A stretch of 64,000 nt of DNA from Verrucomicrobiota bacterium (GCA_018970725.1 JAGWVU010000015.1:1-64000); one strand, 5' to 3'; numbered from the stretch's first letter, positions 1-8,397 are shown. Made by a program: numbers and translations. Notes: generated by a model from the letters alone, not told the origin.

Positions 1-111
1 GATCTGGCCATCGCACTGCGCGAAGCGCACGCCGCCACCCCGGCCTCCGCACCGGAAAAGGTCGCCGCGGCTCCCTTTTCCGGTGCTCCGTCCGGGGTGG
101 CGGCGGAATGA
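1..111 (+). CDS. C-terminal tail of an unidentified protein (partial)
   Basis: An open frame enters from the left edge and stops at TGA 109-111. The 36 visible residues are rich in alanine and proline and look like a flexible C-terminal extension. No domain can be recognised, so the function is unknown. Confidence 0.5.
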   Translation, partial: DLAIALREAHAATPASAPEKVAAAPFSGAPSGVAAE

Positions 112-225
112 AGGCAAAGACCCCTTGAATCCTTGAAAAACCTAACCTACATCTACAGCCACCCGATCAACCTTCCCTCCTGAGATTTAACGGTGGTAGG
201 GACATCCCCACTTTGCCGGTGGACT

Positions 226-250
226 CGCGCATCGAGCCTGACACCAAAAA
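226..250 (+). repeat. Left copy of an inverted repeat flanking the toxin-antitoxin segment
   Basis: Positions 231-250 are the exact reverse complement of 1383-1402. The match continues outward with one mismatch and four more matching bases (24 of 25 overall). The core reads GAGCCTGACACC followed by an A-run. The pair brackets about 1.1 kb that holds the toxin-antitoxin genes. Confidence 0.75.
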
Positions 251-385
251 TCCACAGCAAACAGCATAAGACTCATTAGGCTGAGTGTGAATGCGTATTT
301 CATTATCTGGCACAACGTCAGCGGTCACGTGCACCGATCAGGTGTCGCTGTGGACCGCCTGGTTCTCTCAATGTAAGCGGGGCTG

Positions 386-685
386 TCATGCCTTAGATCT
401 TCGCACTCCAAATCCTGGCCGACGCGAATTGTGGCGCACAACTTGCACCCGGATTCGGTCAGTCTTAATGACATACAGAATGTTGTAAGGAAATCGCTTG
501 AGGTTCGATCGGCGCAAACCACTCGGATCAAAGTGATGCGCCTCTGGTGCTCTTTCGATAGCCGCCAACGCTCCTTGGACTTCCCCCCAGAACTCCTCGG
601 CCAAGCCTTCCGAAATTGCCCAGTAGTGATTCACCGCACCGTTGATGTCCTTCTGAACGCTCGGATGGAAACGTAGCGGTCTCAC
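386..685 (-). CDS. RelE/ParE family toxin
   Basis: A 99-residue basic protein with the RelE/ParE layout. It begins with a strand carrying FHPSVQKD, then has a helical hairpin with a GLAEEFWGEV segment, then the C-terminal strands RRSNLKRFPYNILYVI and RIRVQVVRHNSRRP. Members of this family poison translation or DNA gyrase and are neutralised by the cognate antitoxin. Its GTG start overlaps the antitoxin stop by 4 bp (GTGA), so the two are translationally coupled, antitoxin first. The target cannot be told from sequence. The length is normal for the family. Confidence 0.88.
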   Translation of the reverse strand: MRPLRFHPSVQKDINGAVNHYWAISEGLAEEFWGEVQGALAAIERAPEAHHFDPSGLRRSNLKRFPYNILYVIKTDRIRVQVVRHNSRRPGFGVRRSKA

Positions 686-900
686 TTTGGAGATGGGAGC
701 TGTAGGCCAGCTTTCAGCTCTTCGAAGGAGATATCCTCCACTTCGCCTGATTCGGTTTCTTTAACTCTCGTCGCAACTTCTTCATCTGAAATGTCATAAT
801 CTGCATGATGAAGTGTAGCCAGTAGATCTACAATCAACTGACCCCGCTCGGTTTCTGGGAGTCGGGTCGCTTCTTGCTTGAGTTCCTCAATACTCATCAT
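682..900 (-). CDS. Addiction-module antitoxin (TIGR02574-like)
   Basis: A 72-residue acidic protein, MMSIEELKQEATRLPETERG onward, with the two-helix pattern of the 'putative addiction module component' family. That family pairs with RelE/ParE toxins. The family signature LPxxERxxLxxxLLxxL is visible at residues 14-29. The gene lies directly upstream of the toxin and overlaps it by 4 bp, the usual antitoxin-toxin order. It probably neutralises the toxin and may repress its own promoter. No clear operator was found upstream. Confidence 0.85.
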   Translation of the reverse strand: MMSIEELKQEATRLPETERGQLIVDLLATLHHADYDISDEEVATRVKETESGEVEDISFEELKAGLQLPSPK

Positions 901-1145
901 TCTAGCATCCCTTGTTTGGTCGGCTTCCTCAAGTTGATTCCTCCGTCCCAGTCCCAGAATCGCCTCAGTTTTACTTCGAGAGGGAGAACGTCAAAGTGAT
1001 GGCAACCCCACTAGCGGGAGCCAGCGTTGAACACGGGGTTGAGGTTGAAGTTAGGGGGAAACTGGAGAATAGAGAGGCCACTGGGGGGCATTCACGTCAT
1101 TGTTAACTGAAAGGGTTTTCCTTTTGGAGCCCGCCCGCCCACGAT
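901..1145. other. Intergenic stretch without a recognisable gene
   Basis: Between the antitoxin start and the small membrane ORF no frame gives a recognisable protein. The antitoxin promoter should lie in the first part. A short plus-strand frame (912-1106) is open but has no family resemblance. Confidence 0.4.
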
Positions 1146-1367
1146 TCACCGGTCGGCGTGGGATGGTGGGGCTTCAATCCCGATAACAAACCCACCAGCC
1201 AGAGCGACAAACAAAGTAAGACAGATACGCCGCAGTGGCCCGGGGAAACGGCCAAACCGTTGCATGCTGACGTAGAGCAAGGCCAAGGCGACAACCAGTG
1301 GAGTGAGACTGATCGGCGATTGCGAATTGAATTCATGATAGAGGAAATAATCGACCATTCGGCGCAC
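1146..1367 (-). CDS. Possible small two-helix membrane protein
   Basis: A 73-residue frame (GTG start; an internal ATG three codons later) with two hydrophobic segments of roughly 15-20 residues, around LTPLVVALALLYV and ICLTLFVALAGGFVIGI, separated by a basic loop. This fits a two-pass inner-membrane miniprotein. There is no clear ribosome-binding site and no recognised family. It lies inside the inverted-repeat-bounded segment, so it may be accessory cargo. It could equally be a chance open frame. Confidence 0.35.
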   Translation of the reverse strand: MRRMVDYFLYHEFNSQSPISLTPLVVALALLYVSMQRFGRFPGPLRRICLTLFVALAGGFVIGIEAPPSHADR

Positions 1368-1382
1368 GCCGCGATTGAAAGG

Positions 1383-1407
1383 TTTTTGGTGTCAGGCTCG
1401 ATCCGCG
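1383..1407 (-). repeat. Right copy of the flanking inverted repeat
   Basis: Positions 1383-1402 match the reverse complement of 231-250 exactly, and 1404-1407 extend the match after one mismatch. No transposase or target duplication is visible next to either copy. Confidence 0.75.
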
Positions 1408-1702
1408 CTGAACAGGCGCCTGTCATCCTGCTTGACTATGCGCTGGTCCCGCGTCCTTCAGGGCGGGGAGGGTGTCGTCGGGGACCCCGGACCTGGGGTT
1501 CGACCACACTCCTCCGCGGCCGGATCACTGACCCAACTTACGGGACGGACAGGTTGCAGGGAGATCCGACGGGCACGGCGGCGTTGACGTCCGAGGTGGT
1601 GGGCCAACCGTTTTCCCTACAGTTCATCGGCAACGACCTCCTGCTGGATCTGCCGGAGGCCTCGCTTTCGACGGAAGCCGCGGGGGGCGGGCGCGGGTGG
1701 TG

Positions 1703-1837
1703 ATGGAACGGTGCGGGGTGCCCCTTTCCATGCTCAAGGTGATGGCCGAGCAGGGAGAGAAAGCGGTCCGGCGCTTCCTCGCGGGGCTCCACGAGATTTT
1801 CCTGCCTCGACCGGAGGGGAAGGTGCGGATCAAGTGA
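1703..1837 (+). CDS. Small hypothetical ORF or gene remnant
   Basis: A 44-residue frame, MERCGVPLSMLKVMAEQGEK onward, with natural-looking amphipathic composition, ending at TGA 1835-1837. It begins one base inside the end of another plus-strand open frame with similar protein-like composition at about 1600-1703. Together they could be a frameshifted remnant of a larger gene. No family is recognised. The rest of 1408-1878 shows nothing identifiable. Confidence 0.25.
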   Translation: MERCGVPLSMLKVMAEQGEKAVRRFLAGLHEIFLPRPEGKVRIK

Positions 1838-1878
1838 GGATCGGATCCCGATTCCTCACCGGATCTGGAGGGAATACC

Positions 1879-2250
1879 TTATTTCGGCTTGTGGGCGCTG
1901 TGGCAGCCCTTGCAATTTGCCGCTTCCTTGTAAGCCGCGACGGCTTCAGGAGATTTGTTGCCTCCGTGGATGGCATCGATGGCGCCTACCAGAGCGGCGA
2001 CTTTTTTGTCGTAATTGCTTTGGTCACCGACGGGAGCCTTGGTGCCGGTCATGGTGTGAATGAGATCGGCGAGGGTTTTGACTTCATCAGCTGACGCGGT
2101 GCCGGCGGTGACCTTGGCGTGGAGGCTGGTGTCCCCTTTCATGCCCTCCTTCATCACTTTCTCGATGATTTCATGGTTGGCATCACCCGCGGCGGAAAGG
2201 GAGGCGGCGGTCAGGGTGAGGATGGCAAGGGAAGTCAGGGCAAGGTTCAT
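1879..2250 (-). CDS. Small secreted class II-type cytochrome c
   Basis: A 123-residue protein with a cleavable signal peptide (MNLALTSLAILTLTAASLSA) and a single CKGCH heme-attachment motif close to the C-terminus. Heme at the C-terminal end of a helical protein is the layout of class II (c'-like) cytochromes. The likely role is periplasmic electron transfer or gas-ligand binding. The ATG at 2250 was chosen because it begins the signal peptide; a longer in-frame start exists at 2286. It lies 42 bp downstream of the FecR-like gene on the same strand and may be co-transcribed with it. Confidence 0.75.
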   Translation of the reverse strand: MNLALTSLAILTLTAASLSAAGDANHEIIEKVMKEGMKGDTSLHAKVTAGTASADEVKTLADLIHTMTGTKAPVGDQSNYDKKVAALVGAIDAIHGGNKSPEAVAAYKEAANCKGCHSAHKPK

Positions 2251-2292
2251 GGTGAGGAAATAGGGCGGGACGGGGTGGCTTGGCAAGGCGAA

Positions 2293-3675
2293 TCAATCGC
2301 CGGACTCGACCAGAACGCGAATTTGGTCAGCGGTTCCGTCGAATCCCCAGTCGAGGGTGAGGGTGCGGTGATCCCCGCTGATGGTCACGAGATCGTCGTT
2401 GGGAGATTTGATGCCCTTGCCCGGTCCGGCATAACGGGTGCACCATGAGCCGAGGAGATCGTCTGTCCTCGTCATCAAGGTTTCCCCGGAGATCACCGCG
2501 AGGATGGGGCGTTGGAAGCGCACGGTGCTGCGGACCCTGGATTGCTTCTCGCCGCGCCGGACATCGTAATGGACAAAATAGCTATCGACTCGTGAGCCGG
2601 GGCGGAGCGAAGGCGCGGGTCCGGCAGAGGCCAAGCTACCGCGGATCTGGTGGCAGCCGGGGCCGCTGAAACTGATGGGCAGAAGGCTTTCCAATTCCAC
2701 TCCGGACTGTTCCTGGAAGAGGAGCATGTAATTGTGTTGATAGGTGCCGGGCCGCACCGTTTCCGGAGGGTTGGCGAGGACGCGGACCCCGCCGGAGACG
2801 CGTTCCACCCCGGCGAGAACCTGGGGAGGAGTGACAAACTGAGCGGGATCGAAATCGACCGCTTCAAGGCGGGACCCGCTGGGTTTGGCCCGGCGGGTGG
2901 CGCTGGAACCGAGCAATCGACGGTCGCCTCCGTCGGGCCGGTTGCGCATGGAAGCCTCGACCTCGCCCTCGAAGACGTGGACATCGGAGACGCCGTTTTC
3001 CGCGACCCGGAGCGCGAATTCCGTCCCGAGATCGACGACGGAAAGCGTCGGGGTATCGATCTTGAATCCGACACCTTGGGGAGGGACCATGGCAGCGAGG
3101 CTGCCTTGGTGGAGGATGCCGTGGGCGAGGGATTCGAGTTCGAAGCGGGCCGGGCCTTCCACGGCGAGGCGGACGCCGTTGTCGAGTTCCAATTCGACGC
3201 GGCCCTCGCAGAGTTCGAGGAGGCCCGGGCCGATGGCTGAGCCGATCATGACGGAGGCATCGCCGCCTTCCCAGAGGGCGCCATCGGCGTTGGTGACGAC
3301 AGCGAGGAAACGGTCCCGGGAGGTTTCCCAGCCCCAGAGAGCGCGTCCCGCGAGGGCGAGGAGGGCGGAAGCGACGAGGCCGGCGGCGAGACCGGGAGCC
3401 CAGGCCGGGAGATGTTGGAGCAGCGGATGGAACCGGGGGCTTTTGGGGGCCAGGGTCAAGGCCGGGTCGGCGCAATCGACATCGAGACAGGCATGGGTAT
3501 CGACGTAAAAAAGGTAGTCGTCCCGGAGACCGGGGTGGGTGCGGATGAGTTCGGCGAGTCGCTCCATTTCCTCATCCGAGGCGCGGCCGTCGCACGCGGC
3601 GGAGAGGAGATGATCCCAGTCGGATTGTTTTTGGATCCGTTGGAGAACCGGGACCTGGGCGAGGGAGGCTTTCAT
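2293..3675 (-). CDS. FecR-like membrane protein, partner of the ECF sigma factor
   Basis: 460 residues. The cytoplasmic N-terminal part (about 1-85) is helical and charged, like the anti-sigma regions of PVC FecR proteins. One transmembrane helix follows at about 92-115. A FecR beta-domain occupies about 125-250 (VVTNADGALWEG, GRVELELDNGVRLAVEGPA, LSVVDLGTEFALRV). The C-terminal half is unassigned. The ATG overlaps the sigma gene stop by 4 bp, so the pair is coupled. By analogy with other Planctomycetes/Verrucomicrobia pairs, it probably senses an envelope signal and controls the sigma factor. The signal is unknown. Confidence 0.75.
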   Translation of the reverse strand: MKASLAQVPVLQRIQKQSDWDHLLSAACDGRASDEEMERLAELIRTHPGLRDDYLFYVDTHACLDVDCADPALTLAPKSPRFHPLLQHLPAWAPGLAAGLVASALLALAGRALWGWETSRDRFLAVVTNADGALWEGGDASVMIGSAIGPGLLELCEGRVELELDNGVRLAVEGPARFELESLAHGILHQGSLAAMVPPQGVGFKIDTPTLSVVDLGTEFALRVAENGVSDVHVFEGEVEASMRNRPDGGDRRLLGSSATRRAKPSGSRLEAVDFDPAQFVTPPQVLAGVERVSGGVRVLANPPETVRPGTYQHNYMLLFQEQSGVELESLLPISFSGPGCHQIRGSLASAGPAPSLRPGSRVDSYFVHYDVRRGEKQSRVRSTVRFQRPILAVISGETLMTRTDDLLGSWCTRYAGPGKGIKSPNDDLVTISGDHRTLTLDWGFDGTADQIRVLVESGD

Positions 3676-4259
3676 GGCGTGCTTCGCGCCTCGTTCATCA
3701 TGCGGTGCGTGATGCAGTCGCAGAGACCGCGGCGGATGCGTTGCAGGGCTTTGTAGATGGCTTCGACGGTGCGGCCGGTTTCCTCGGAAAGTTCCTCGAC
3801 GGTTTTTTCGCGGAAGTAGTAGCCGACGACGATGGACTTGGCGTGGTCCGGCATGCGGCCGAGACATTCCTTGAGGAAATCCCGGCGGTAGTCGAGGGCA
3901 TCGGCGATCTCGACCCTGCGCACGGCGAGGTATTGCATGGTGTCCTCGGCGAAGAACTGTTGTTTGCGTTTTTCCCGGCGCCAGTGGTGACGGACTTTGT
4001 TCAGGGCAAAGCGGCAGGCCCAGGGGGCGAAGGGCTGGCTTTGGTCATAATCGGCGAAGCGTTTCCAGAGGGAGACGGCGGTTTCCTGGACGATGTCCCT
4101 GGCATCGGTGAGATTGGGGACGAGGGCGAGGACATACCGGAGAACTTCGTGTTCGTTCTCGAGGAAGAGCCGCATGAATTCTTCGTGCGCGGCGTCGGAT
4201 GAGTCGGGAAGATCCATCATGGGAGATTCGCTGGGATTGGCTTGTTTTGGACAAACCAC
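3672..4259 (-). CDS. ECF sigma factor, Rhodopirellula/Verrucomicrobium type
   Basis: 195 residues. Region 2 is seen at FMRLFLENEHEVLRYVLALV and DIVQETAVSLWKRFADYD. A conserved ACRFALNKVRHHWRREKRKQ segment follows. Region 4 has a helix-turn-helix (EELSEETGRTVEAIYKALQR). This matches the sigma-70 subfamily named for Rhodopirellula and Verrucomicrobium. It directs RNA polymerase to a small regulon, usually under control of the adjacent FecR/LamG protein. The start at 4259 could instead be the ATG at 4217 (MDLPDSSD). It is 12 bp downstream of the TPR gene and may belong to the same transcript. Confidence 0.9.
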   Translation of the reverse strand: MVCPKQANPSESPMMDLPDSSDAAHEEFMRLFLENEHEVLRYVLALVPNLTDARDIVQETAVSLWKRFADYDQSQPFAPWACRFALNKVRHHWRREKRKQQFFAEDTMQYLAVRRVEIADALDYRRDFLKECLGRMPDHAKSIVVGYYFREKTVEELSEETGRTVEAIYKALQRIRRGLCDCITHRMMNEARSTP

Positions 4260-4271
4260 GGGGCAAACCGC

Positions 4272-5909
4272 TTACTTCTTCTCCAATTCCTTCTCGGCGC
4301 GGGCGATAAGGGGGAGGAGGGTGGGGCTCATGGCGGGGGCGAGGGTCACGGCGCGGCGGTAAAGTTGGAGAGCGGCGGCTTTGTCGCCTTTGAGTTCCTT
4401 GAGGCGGGCCAGGTTGGCGGTGGAGGGGGCGTGGAAGGGATTGCGCGCGATGACGCGGGTGAAGATGACCTCGGCCTTGTCATTTTCATCTTTTTGCATC
4501 AGGAGATGGCCGAGATTGTTGGCGTAGCGGATGTCCCGGGGATCGAGCCGGGCGGCATTCTCGTAGGCGGTGAAGGCTTTTTCGATGACCCCGTATCGGA
4601 GGAAGACGTTGCCGAGATTGTAGTGGGCGTCCGCTTGGTCCGGGTTGAGTTGGACGGCTTTTTCCAAGTGTTCCTGGGCGGCGAAATCCCGGTTCTGGCT
4701 GACATAAGCGGAACCGAGGGCGGCGTGGGCCTCGGCGCTTTCCGGGTTGAGGCTCACCGCCTTCAAGCCGTGGGCGACCGCGGTGGCCGGTTGGCCGAGG
4801 TCGCAATAGAGCCTGGCCAATTGCACGTGGCCGGGTAGGTCGTCGGCGTCCTTGGCCTCGGCTCCCTCGATGGCCAGGGCCAGTTGGTGGACGGAGGCCA
4901 TTTTGAGGAGATCGTAAAGTTCCGGTTCGGTTTCGGTGGCGAGGATGAGATAGAGTTCGCCGCGTTCATCGTCCGCCCGGGGGCCCCAGCGGACCGGTCG
5001 GTTGCCTTCGGCGTTGGCATAGCGGATCTGGAGGTCGAGTTTTCCGCCGGGGGGAATGTCCACCGGCTTTTCGAAGCGATACCACTCCTGCAAGCCGCTC
5101 GCCCAGTCGGCGATGTCGAACAAGCGTTCCGCCTCGGGTTCGCCCGCTTCGGTGCGTGGTCCGGTGAGATCGAGGCGGATGGTCTTGGTCCAATGATTGC
5201 CGTCCGGGTAAACGGCGAGGAGTTTGGAGGCGACGGGGAGGATGAAGGTATCGCGGGCGCTGGTGTCCTCGATGCCCGGCTGGATGACGATGGCTTCGTT
5301 CGCCATCCGCAGGGTGACCACGTGGGTGGCGGGGGGACGGGCGGCGAGCCAGAGGGAGATTTGCGGCCTGACCGAGGTCTTTTTGCCGGTGGGTTTGATG
5401 GTGCAGGTGACGACGAGATCACTGTCCGGGAGAAGGCGCCAGACGCCCGGCGCGGAGGTCACCACGGGGGCCCAGGGGGTCCAGGCCGCGACGAGGGAGG
5501 TGGGGCGGCGCACGCCGGAATAGTGGGGATGGTTGGCGAACCCGGGGCCGGGGTCGGCGGCGTCCGCCTTGCGGCTCTCAAGGGAGGCATCGAGCCGGAT
5601 CATGGCATGGGTGACCGGGGACCCAGCCTCGTCCGAGGGCGTGAGCCGGAGGGTTTCCACGTGGACGGCCTGGGCCAGCTTCTCCACGGGAACCACGAAG
5701 GTGCGCACCAGTTCGGGGCCGTCCGCCGGGACCGGGAAGGGTTCCGGAGCCGCGAGGATGAGATCCGCGGGACGGTCCGGAGCGGTGGCCGCTTCGGTGC
5801 TCAGGGGGCGGAGTCCGGGCGTCGGCAAATACCGGGAGACATCGCCCGCGCCCCGGCACCACCCGGCGCAAAAGACGAGGAACGAGAAAAAGGAGATCGG
5901 GATTCTCAT
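4272..5909 (-). CDS. Secreted PHM-like (copper type II monooxygenase-fold) protein with TPRs, ligands lost
   Basis: 545 residues with a signal peptide (1-21). Residues about 65-335 resemble the two-domain fold of bacterial copper type II ascorbate-dependent monooxygenases. Framework segments are LVRTFVVPVEKLAQAVHVET, SLVAAWTPWAPV, LPDSDLVV and, late in the domain, WYRFEKPVDIPPGGKLDLQI and VRWGPRADDERGELYL. The histidines usual in HYHPTGK and PHMH-type motifs are replaced (CTIKPTGK at 169-176; VYPDGNHW at 233-240), and VVHHA is VTHAM. About four TPRs occupy 365-535 (PESAEAHAALGSAY, PDQADAHYNLGNVF). It is probably a periplasmic binding or scaffold protein rather than an enzyme. Confidence 0.6.
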   Translation of the reverse strand: MRIPISFFSFLVFCAGWCRGAGDVSRYLPTPGLRPLSTEAATAPDRPADLILAAPEPFPVPADGPELVRTFVVPVEKLAQAVHVETLRLTPSDEAGSPVTHAMIRLDASLESRKADAADPGPGFANHPHYSGVRRPTSLVAAWTPWAPVVTSAPGVWRLLPDSDLVVTCTIKPTGKKTSVRPQISLWLAARPPATHVVTLRMANEAIVIQPGIEDTSARDTFILPVASKLLAVYPDGNHWTKTIRLDLTGPRTEAGEPEAERLFDIADWASGLQEWYRFEKPVDIPPGGKLDLQIRYANAEGNRPVRWGPRADDERGELYLILATETEPELYDLLKMASVHQLALAIEGAEAKDADDLPGHVQLARLYCDLGQPATAVAHGLKAVSLNPESAEAHAALGSAYVSQNRDFAAQEHLEKAVQLNPDQADAHYNLGNVFLRYGVIEKAFTAYENAARLDPRDIRYANNLGHLLMQKDENDKAEVIFTRVIARNPFHAPSTANLARLKELKGDKAAALQLYRRAVTLAPAMSPTLLPLIARAEKELEKK

Positions 5910-5937
5910 GGTGGGCCGGTTACCCTCGCGTGCATTT

Positions 5938-6612
5938 TCAGCCGGGCAACGAAGAATCCCGCTCGCTTCCGGAGGGAGCCGCGGGCCCTGCGGACGCTTC
6001 CTGAGGCGGGGTCCGGGAGAAATGCCGTTTGAGGCGGAAGAAGGATTGGAGGGCGTTGAAGGTCATGGTCACGGAGAAGACCGCGAACAGGGGGAAGAAC
6101 CCGTTCCAACCGGTGAAAGCCTGGACCGCAACCAGGAGATAAAGGGGGAACTTGGTGCGGATGACCGTCTGGAGGGGAACCCCGGCGTAGTTCTGGAGGA
6201 CCGATAGGGCGACAACCGCGACGTAGATCACGGCGTAGTAGGCGGCCATGACGGCGTTGGACAATCCGTGGTGAATGATGAGGAGGACGGTGACAATCAT
6301 GCCGATGTGATCGGCACAGACATCGGTGAGGGCACCGCCCTCGGTCGCAGTGCCGGTGACGCGGGCGTAAACGCCATCGATGCCGTCAATCAGGATGCTG
6401 GTCAGGAGGAAAGCCGCGGCGAGCTTGGGATTGGAGTGGAAGAACCAGGCGTAAGGAATGAGCAGGGCCAACCCGGCGAGCGTGACGTGGTCCGCGGTGA
6501 TGCCGAGGCGTTGCAGGGGTTTGACCGCATGGCCAAGCCACCGGGTCCGCGCCCGGGCGAACGCCAGTTGGCGTTCCCGTTCCACGTCAGTGAAGTCGTT
6601 CAGGCTGCCCAC
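5938..6612 (-). CDS. CDP-alcohol phosphatidyltransferase family membrane protein
   Basis: 224 residues with several transmembrane helices. The complete CDP-alcohol phosphotransferase signature D-G-x2-A-R-x8-G-x3-D-x3-D is present from D79 to D101 (DGVYAR ... GALTDVCAD). This family transfers a phospho-alcohol group from a CDP-activated donor to lipids or small alcohols at the membrane. The acceptor cannot be predicted. GTG at 6612 was chosen because an AGGAAAGG ribosome-binding site sits just upstream and the frame before it runs antisense to the PHP gene. The PHP phosphoesterase lies 56 bp upstream on the same strand. Confidence 0.85.
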   Translation of the reverse strand: MGSLNDFTDVERERQLAFARARTRWLGHAVKPLQRLGITADHVTLAGLALLIPYAWFFHSNPKLAAAFLLTSILIDGIDGVYARVTGTATEGGALTDVCADHIGMIVTVLLIIHHGLSNAVMAAYYAVIYVAVVALSVLQNYAGVPLQTVIRTKFPLYLLVAVQAFTGWNGFFPLFAVFSVTMTFNALQSFFRLKRHFSRTPPQEASAGPAAPSGSERDSSLPG

Positions 6613-6668
6613 CGTGCTTTCCTTTCCTGCTGTTGGGACCGGTCGCTCCCGGGGTGAGCCGGGGTGGA

Positions 6669-7568
6669 TCAGGCAGGAGCGAGGTCCTCCAACAGCTTGG
6701 CGGCGGTTGGGGAATGGCGCAAGTTCTTCCGGATGGAGCGCTTTTCCATGGCCTCGGCGAGGGTGATCAACATCGACTTCGAGACGTGCCAGGCCCGCAG
6801 CCAGGCGGATTTCTCGCAGCCACGGGCATGGGACTCGCGGCCGAGGTGGGAGGTCATGAGTTGGAAGGCATGGCCGGGATCGAGCGGGGGAGCGGTCACG
6901 TCCATGAGGCATCCGTAGCCGAGTTCCCCGGGGAAATGGGCGTCGGATCCGTGGGCGAAGAAACCGGCTCCTGCCAGGTCGAGAAATTCCTCCGTGATGC
7001 TCTGGGTCAGGCTCATGCGGCGATGGGTTTCCGGGAGCACGCGGGAACAGAGCCTTCCGACCATCTTCAGGCAGTCGTCGTAGCAATTGTTGCTCACCTC
7101 CACGCCCCCGATCCGCCCGGCGAGGGTGGCGGCCAGCTTTTCTCCGTAAAAATCGACCGCGCCGGTGGTGCCCCGGGTAAAAGGATGGGGAAGAAAGGCG
7201 GCCATGCCGTCCCGCGAGGAAACGAAATCCACGGTCTCCTCCACGCTCATCCGGTAAGGTTGGAGCAGGCCGGAAGCGTGGCGGTCATGGTACCACGCCG
7301 GATCACTTCCGAAAACGACGATGTCGAGTCCTTCCCGGGTGAGGACTTCCGCTCCCGGCAGCAAGACGGTCCGGGCGTCCGGCGGGCGGTGTCCGGCCAG
7401 CAGTTCGAAGGATTCCCGGGGACGCTTCCAGTTGTGTTCGGAGACGACGACCACGCCCAGATCATGTTGGGTGAAGGCATTCCAGATCCGGCCCGCCCTG
7501 CGCCCTTCCCGTCGGCCGAAGCGGAAGTTCGGATGGAAATGGTAGTCGACGAAAAGCTGCTGGCCCAT
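6669..7568 (-). CDS. PHP-domain metal-dependent phosphoesterase-like protein
   Basis: 299 residues with the metal-ligand series of the PHP fold. DYHFHPN is at residues 8-14, SEHN at 43-46, PGAEVL near 71, LPHPF in the middle and HGSDAHF near 206. PHP enzymes hydrolyse phosphate esters using two or three metal ions. The substrate is unknown. No signal peptide is present, so it should be cytoplasmic. The gene heads a run of co-directional genes and is immediately upstream of a CDP-alcohol phosphatidyltransferase, which suggests phospholipid or polyol-phosphate metabolism (inference). Confidence 0.8.
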   Translation of the reverse strand: MGQQLFVDYHFHPNFRFGRREGRRAGRIWNAFTQHDLGVVVVSEHNWKRPRESFELLAGHRPPDARTVLLPGAEVLTREGLDIVVFGSDPAWYHDRHASGLLQPYRMSVEETVDFVSSRDGMAAFLPHPFTRGTTGAVDFYGEKLAATLAGRIGGVEVSNNCYDDCLKMVGRLCSRVLPETHRRMSLTQSITEEFLDLAGAGFFAHGSDAHFPGELGYGCLMDVTAPPLDPGHAFQLMTSHLGRESHARGCEKSAWLRAWHVSKSMLITLAEAMEKRSIRKNLRHSPTAAKLLEDLAPA

Positions 7569-7830
7569 GAAAACGTGGCTTTAGGATCGGATTGTAACTC
7601 GATTTGCGCGATTGTCGCCCATCAGCAGCAAATTTCGGGCCGGACTCCCCGGACGCGGGAAGAACCGGCCCAAGGATTTTGACGGTTCGGGCGGGCATGA
7701 CGCCAGCACTTTTGTGTTTTTTTAACTCCGGCGGTGCGTTCACTTCTGAGCGGCCGGGGAGGAATCCAAGGGGCGGAAAGATGGAAATTTTCTCGCGGGG
7801 CGACTGAAGTTCGGGCATGTTGAGAGAATC

Positions 7831-8397
7831 ATGGAGGCGGAAAAATATACGCTGAGCACGATCGAGGACTACCTCGAAGCGGAGCAGCGTTCCGCGATCC
7901 GGCATGAGTATCTTTATGGCACGATCCATGCGATGGCGGGGGGATCCCGGCGGCATAATCAGATCTGCCTGTCGATTGCAACGATGTTGCGTCGGAAGAT
8001 CCTGAAGGGGCCTTGTCAGACCTACATGAACGACGTCAAGGTCCTGATCCGGACGCGTCTGGGGGAAATCTTTTACTACCCCGATGTCATGGTAGGCTGC
8101 GACCCGGCCGACTGTCACGATTTTTACCTTGAACGGCCTTCGATCCTGTTTGAAGTCACGAGTCCATCGACCGAGTTGACGGACCGACGGGAGAAGCTGA
8201 CCGCCTACCAAAGCCTTGCCTCACTGGACCACTACGTGATCGTCTCCCAGGAAGCGCGGTTGGTGGAATGGTTCCGCCGGGTGGAGGATGGCTGGGAGCG
8301 GCTGGTTCTCGACCAGCCGGAGGATCGCCTGACTTTCGGCCAAATCGAGGCCGGGATTTCCCTCGGTGAGATCTACGAGGAGATCGACTTCGGGTGA
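7831..8397 (+). CDS. Uma2 family (DUF820) PD-(D/E)XK nuclease-like protein
   Basis: 188 residues matching the Uma2/DUF820 family. Visible segments are the N-terminal TIEDYLEAEQRSAIRHEYLY, GTIHAMAGGSRRHNQI, the core strands YYPDVMVGCD and PSILFEVTSPSTE, and YVIVSQEARLVEWF. The family has a PD-(D/E)XK nuclease fold (D in PDVMV, E in FEVTS). It is very abundant in cyanobacteria and PVC bacteria, often in scattered copies, and its biological role is unsettled. A GAGAG ribosome-binding site precedes the ATG. It stands alone between divergent genes. Confidence 0.9.
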   Translation: MEAEKYTLSTIEDYLEAEQRSAIRHEYLYGTIHAMAGGSRRHNQICLSIATMLRRKILKGPCQTYMNDVKVLIRTRLGEIFYYPDVMVGCDPADCHDFYLERPSILFEVTSPSTELTDRREKLTAYQSLASLDHYVIVSQEARLVEWFRRVEDGWERLVLDQPEDRLTFGQIEAGISLGEIYEEIDFG

